Part shown: positions 39,241 to 39,252 of the stretch, one piece after another | Layout of the letters: each line of letters starts with the position of its first letter | Numbering within the stretch: position 1 is the stretch's first letter | Assembly (NCBI GenBank): GCA_963656085.1 | Contig: CAVKHV010000007.1 | Location: 1 to 39,252, forward strand | Direction of reading: 5' to 3' | Length of the DNA stretch: 39,252 bases | DNA from: CAVALG01 sp963656085 | Lineage (GTDB): Bacteria; Bacillota; Clostridia; Oscillospirales; Acutalibacteraceae | Notes under the pieces: generated by a model | Database searches by the model: none | Told to the model about the DNA's origin: nothing | Seen by the model: only the letters and a program-made list of their open reading frames with translations | Made by a program: the position numbers and the translations under genes

Positions 39241-39252
39241 GAATGGCAAGGG

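Overview
The window looks like a chromosomal segment of a spore-forming, anaerobic gut-type Firmicute, probably class Clostridia. The basis is a SpoVAF/GerA-family protein and a SpoVB-like flippase, two oxygen-sensitive glycyl-radical enzymes with their activases, a clostridial-type PRPP synthetase, and consensus Shine-Dalgarno sites with TTGACA/TAAAAT promoters. Species cannot be assigned from the sequence alone. Function calls rest on motif and family recognition by eye; no database search was run.

Layout. (1) 1-8815, housekeeping: the 3' end of gpmI, prs on the minus strand, a pyruvate formate-lyase/activase pair, a YibE/F-like membrane protein and secA. (2) 8819-17301, an aromatic amino acid operon: aroF-tyrA-aroB-aroA-aroC-pheA-aroE/aroK fusion, then a SLOG-family gene. 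It is preceded by a small leader gene (8881-8970) with seven consecutive Tyr/Phe codons, an intrinsic terminator at 9009-9050, and a competing antiterminator pairing. This reads as a ribosome-mediated Phe/Tyr attenuator. (3) 17309-23541: trkH and trkA for potassium uptake, a 279-bp element with tRNA T-arm-like inverted ends, a SpoVB-like flippase and a SpoVAF-like protein. (4) 23557-38321: a DeoR regulator, then a long bacterial microcompartment (BMC) locus on the plus strand. (5) 38322-39252: gene-free and packed with repeats, including two miniature elements bounded by tandem heptamers.

How the BMC locus works, by analogy with fucose/rhamnose glycyl-radical microcompartments (GRM5 type). 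A class II aldolase splits a deoxysugar 1-phosphate into DHAP and lactaldehyde. Lactaldehyde is reduced to 1,2-propanediol, and the glycyl-radical dehydratase converts that to propionaldehyde without vitamin B12. PduP-like aldehyde dehydrogenase and PduL make propionyl-CoA and propionyl phosphate, and the Zn alcohol dehydrogenase makes propanol and recycles NADH. Four enzymes carry recognisable encapsulation-peptide helices. Shell genes cover four BMC-H, one PduU/EutS-type, one PduT-type BMC-T and one pentamer. Two BMC-H genes share 254 identical bases.

The locus ends with a PduV/EutP GTPase, a ParA-family ATPase and an overlapping gene for an 84-residue Lys/Ala-rich disordered protein. I infer that the last two are a positioning module for the compartment, analogous to McdA/McdB of carboxysomes but with a partner lacking McdB features that I recognise. 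This pair and the Phe/Tyr attenuator are the two most interesting items in the window.
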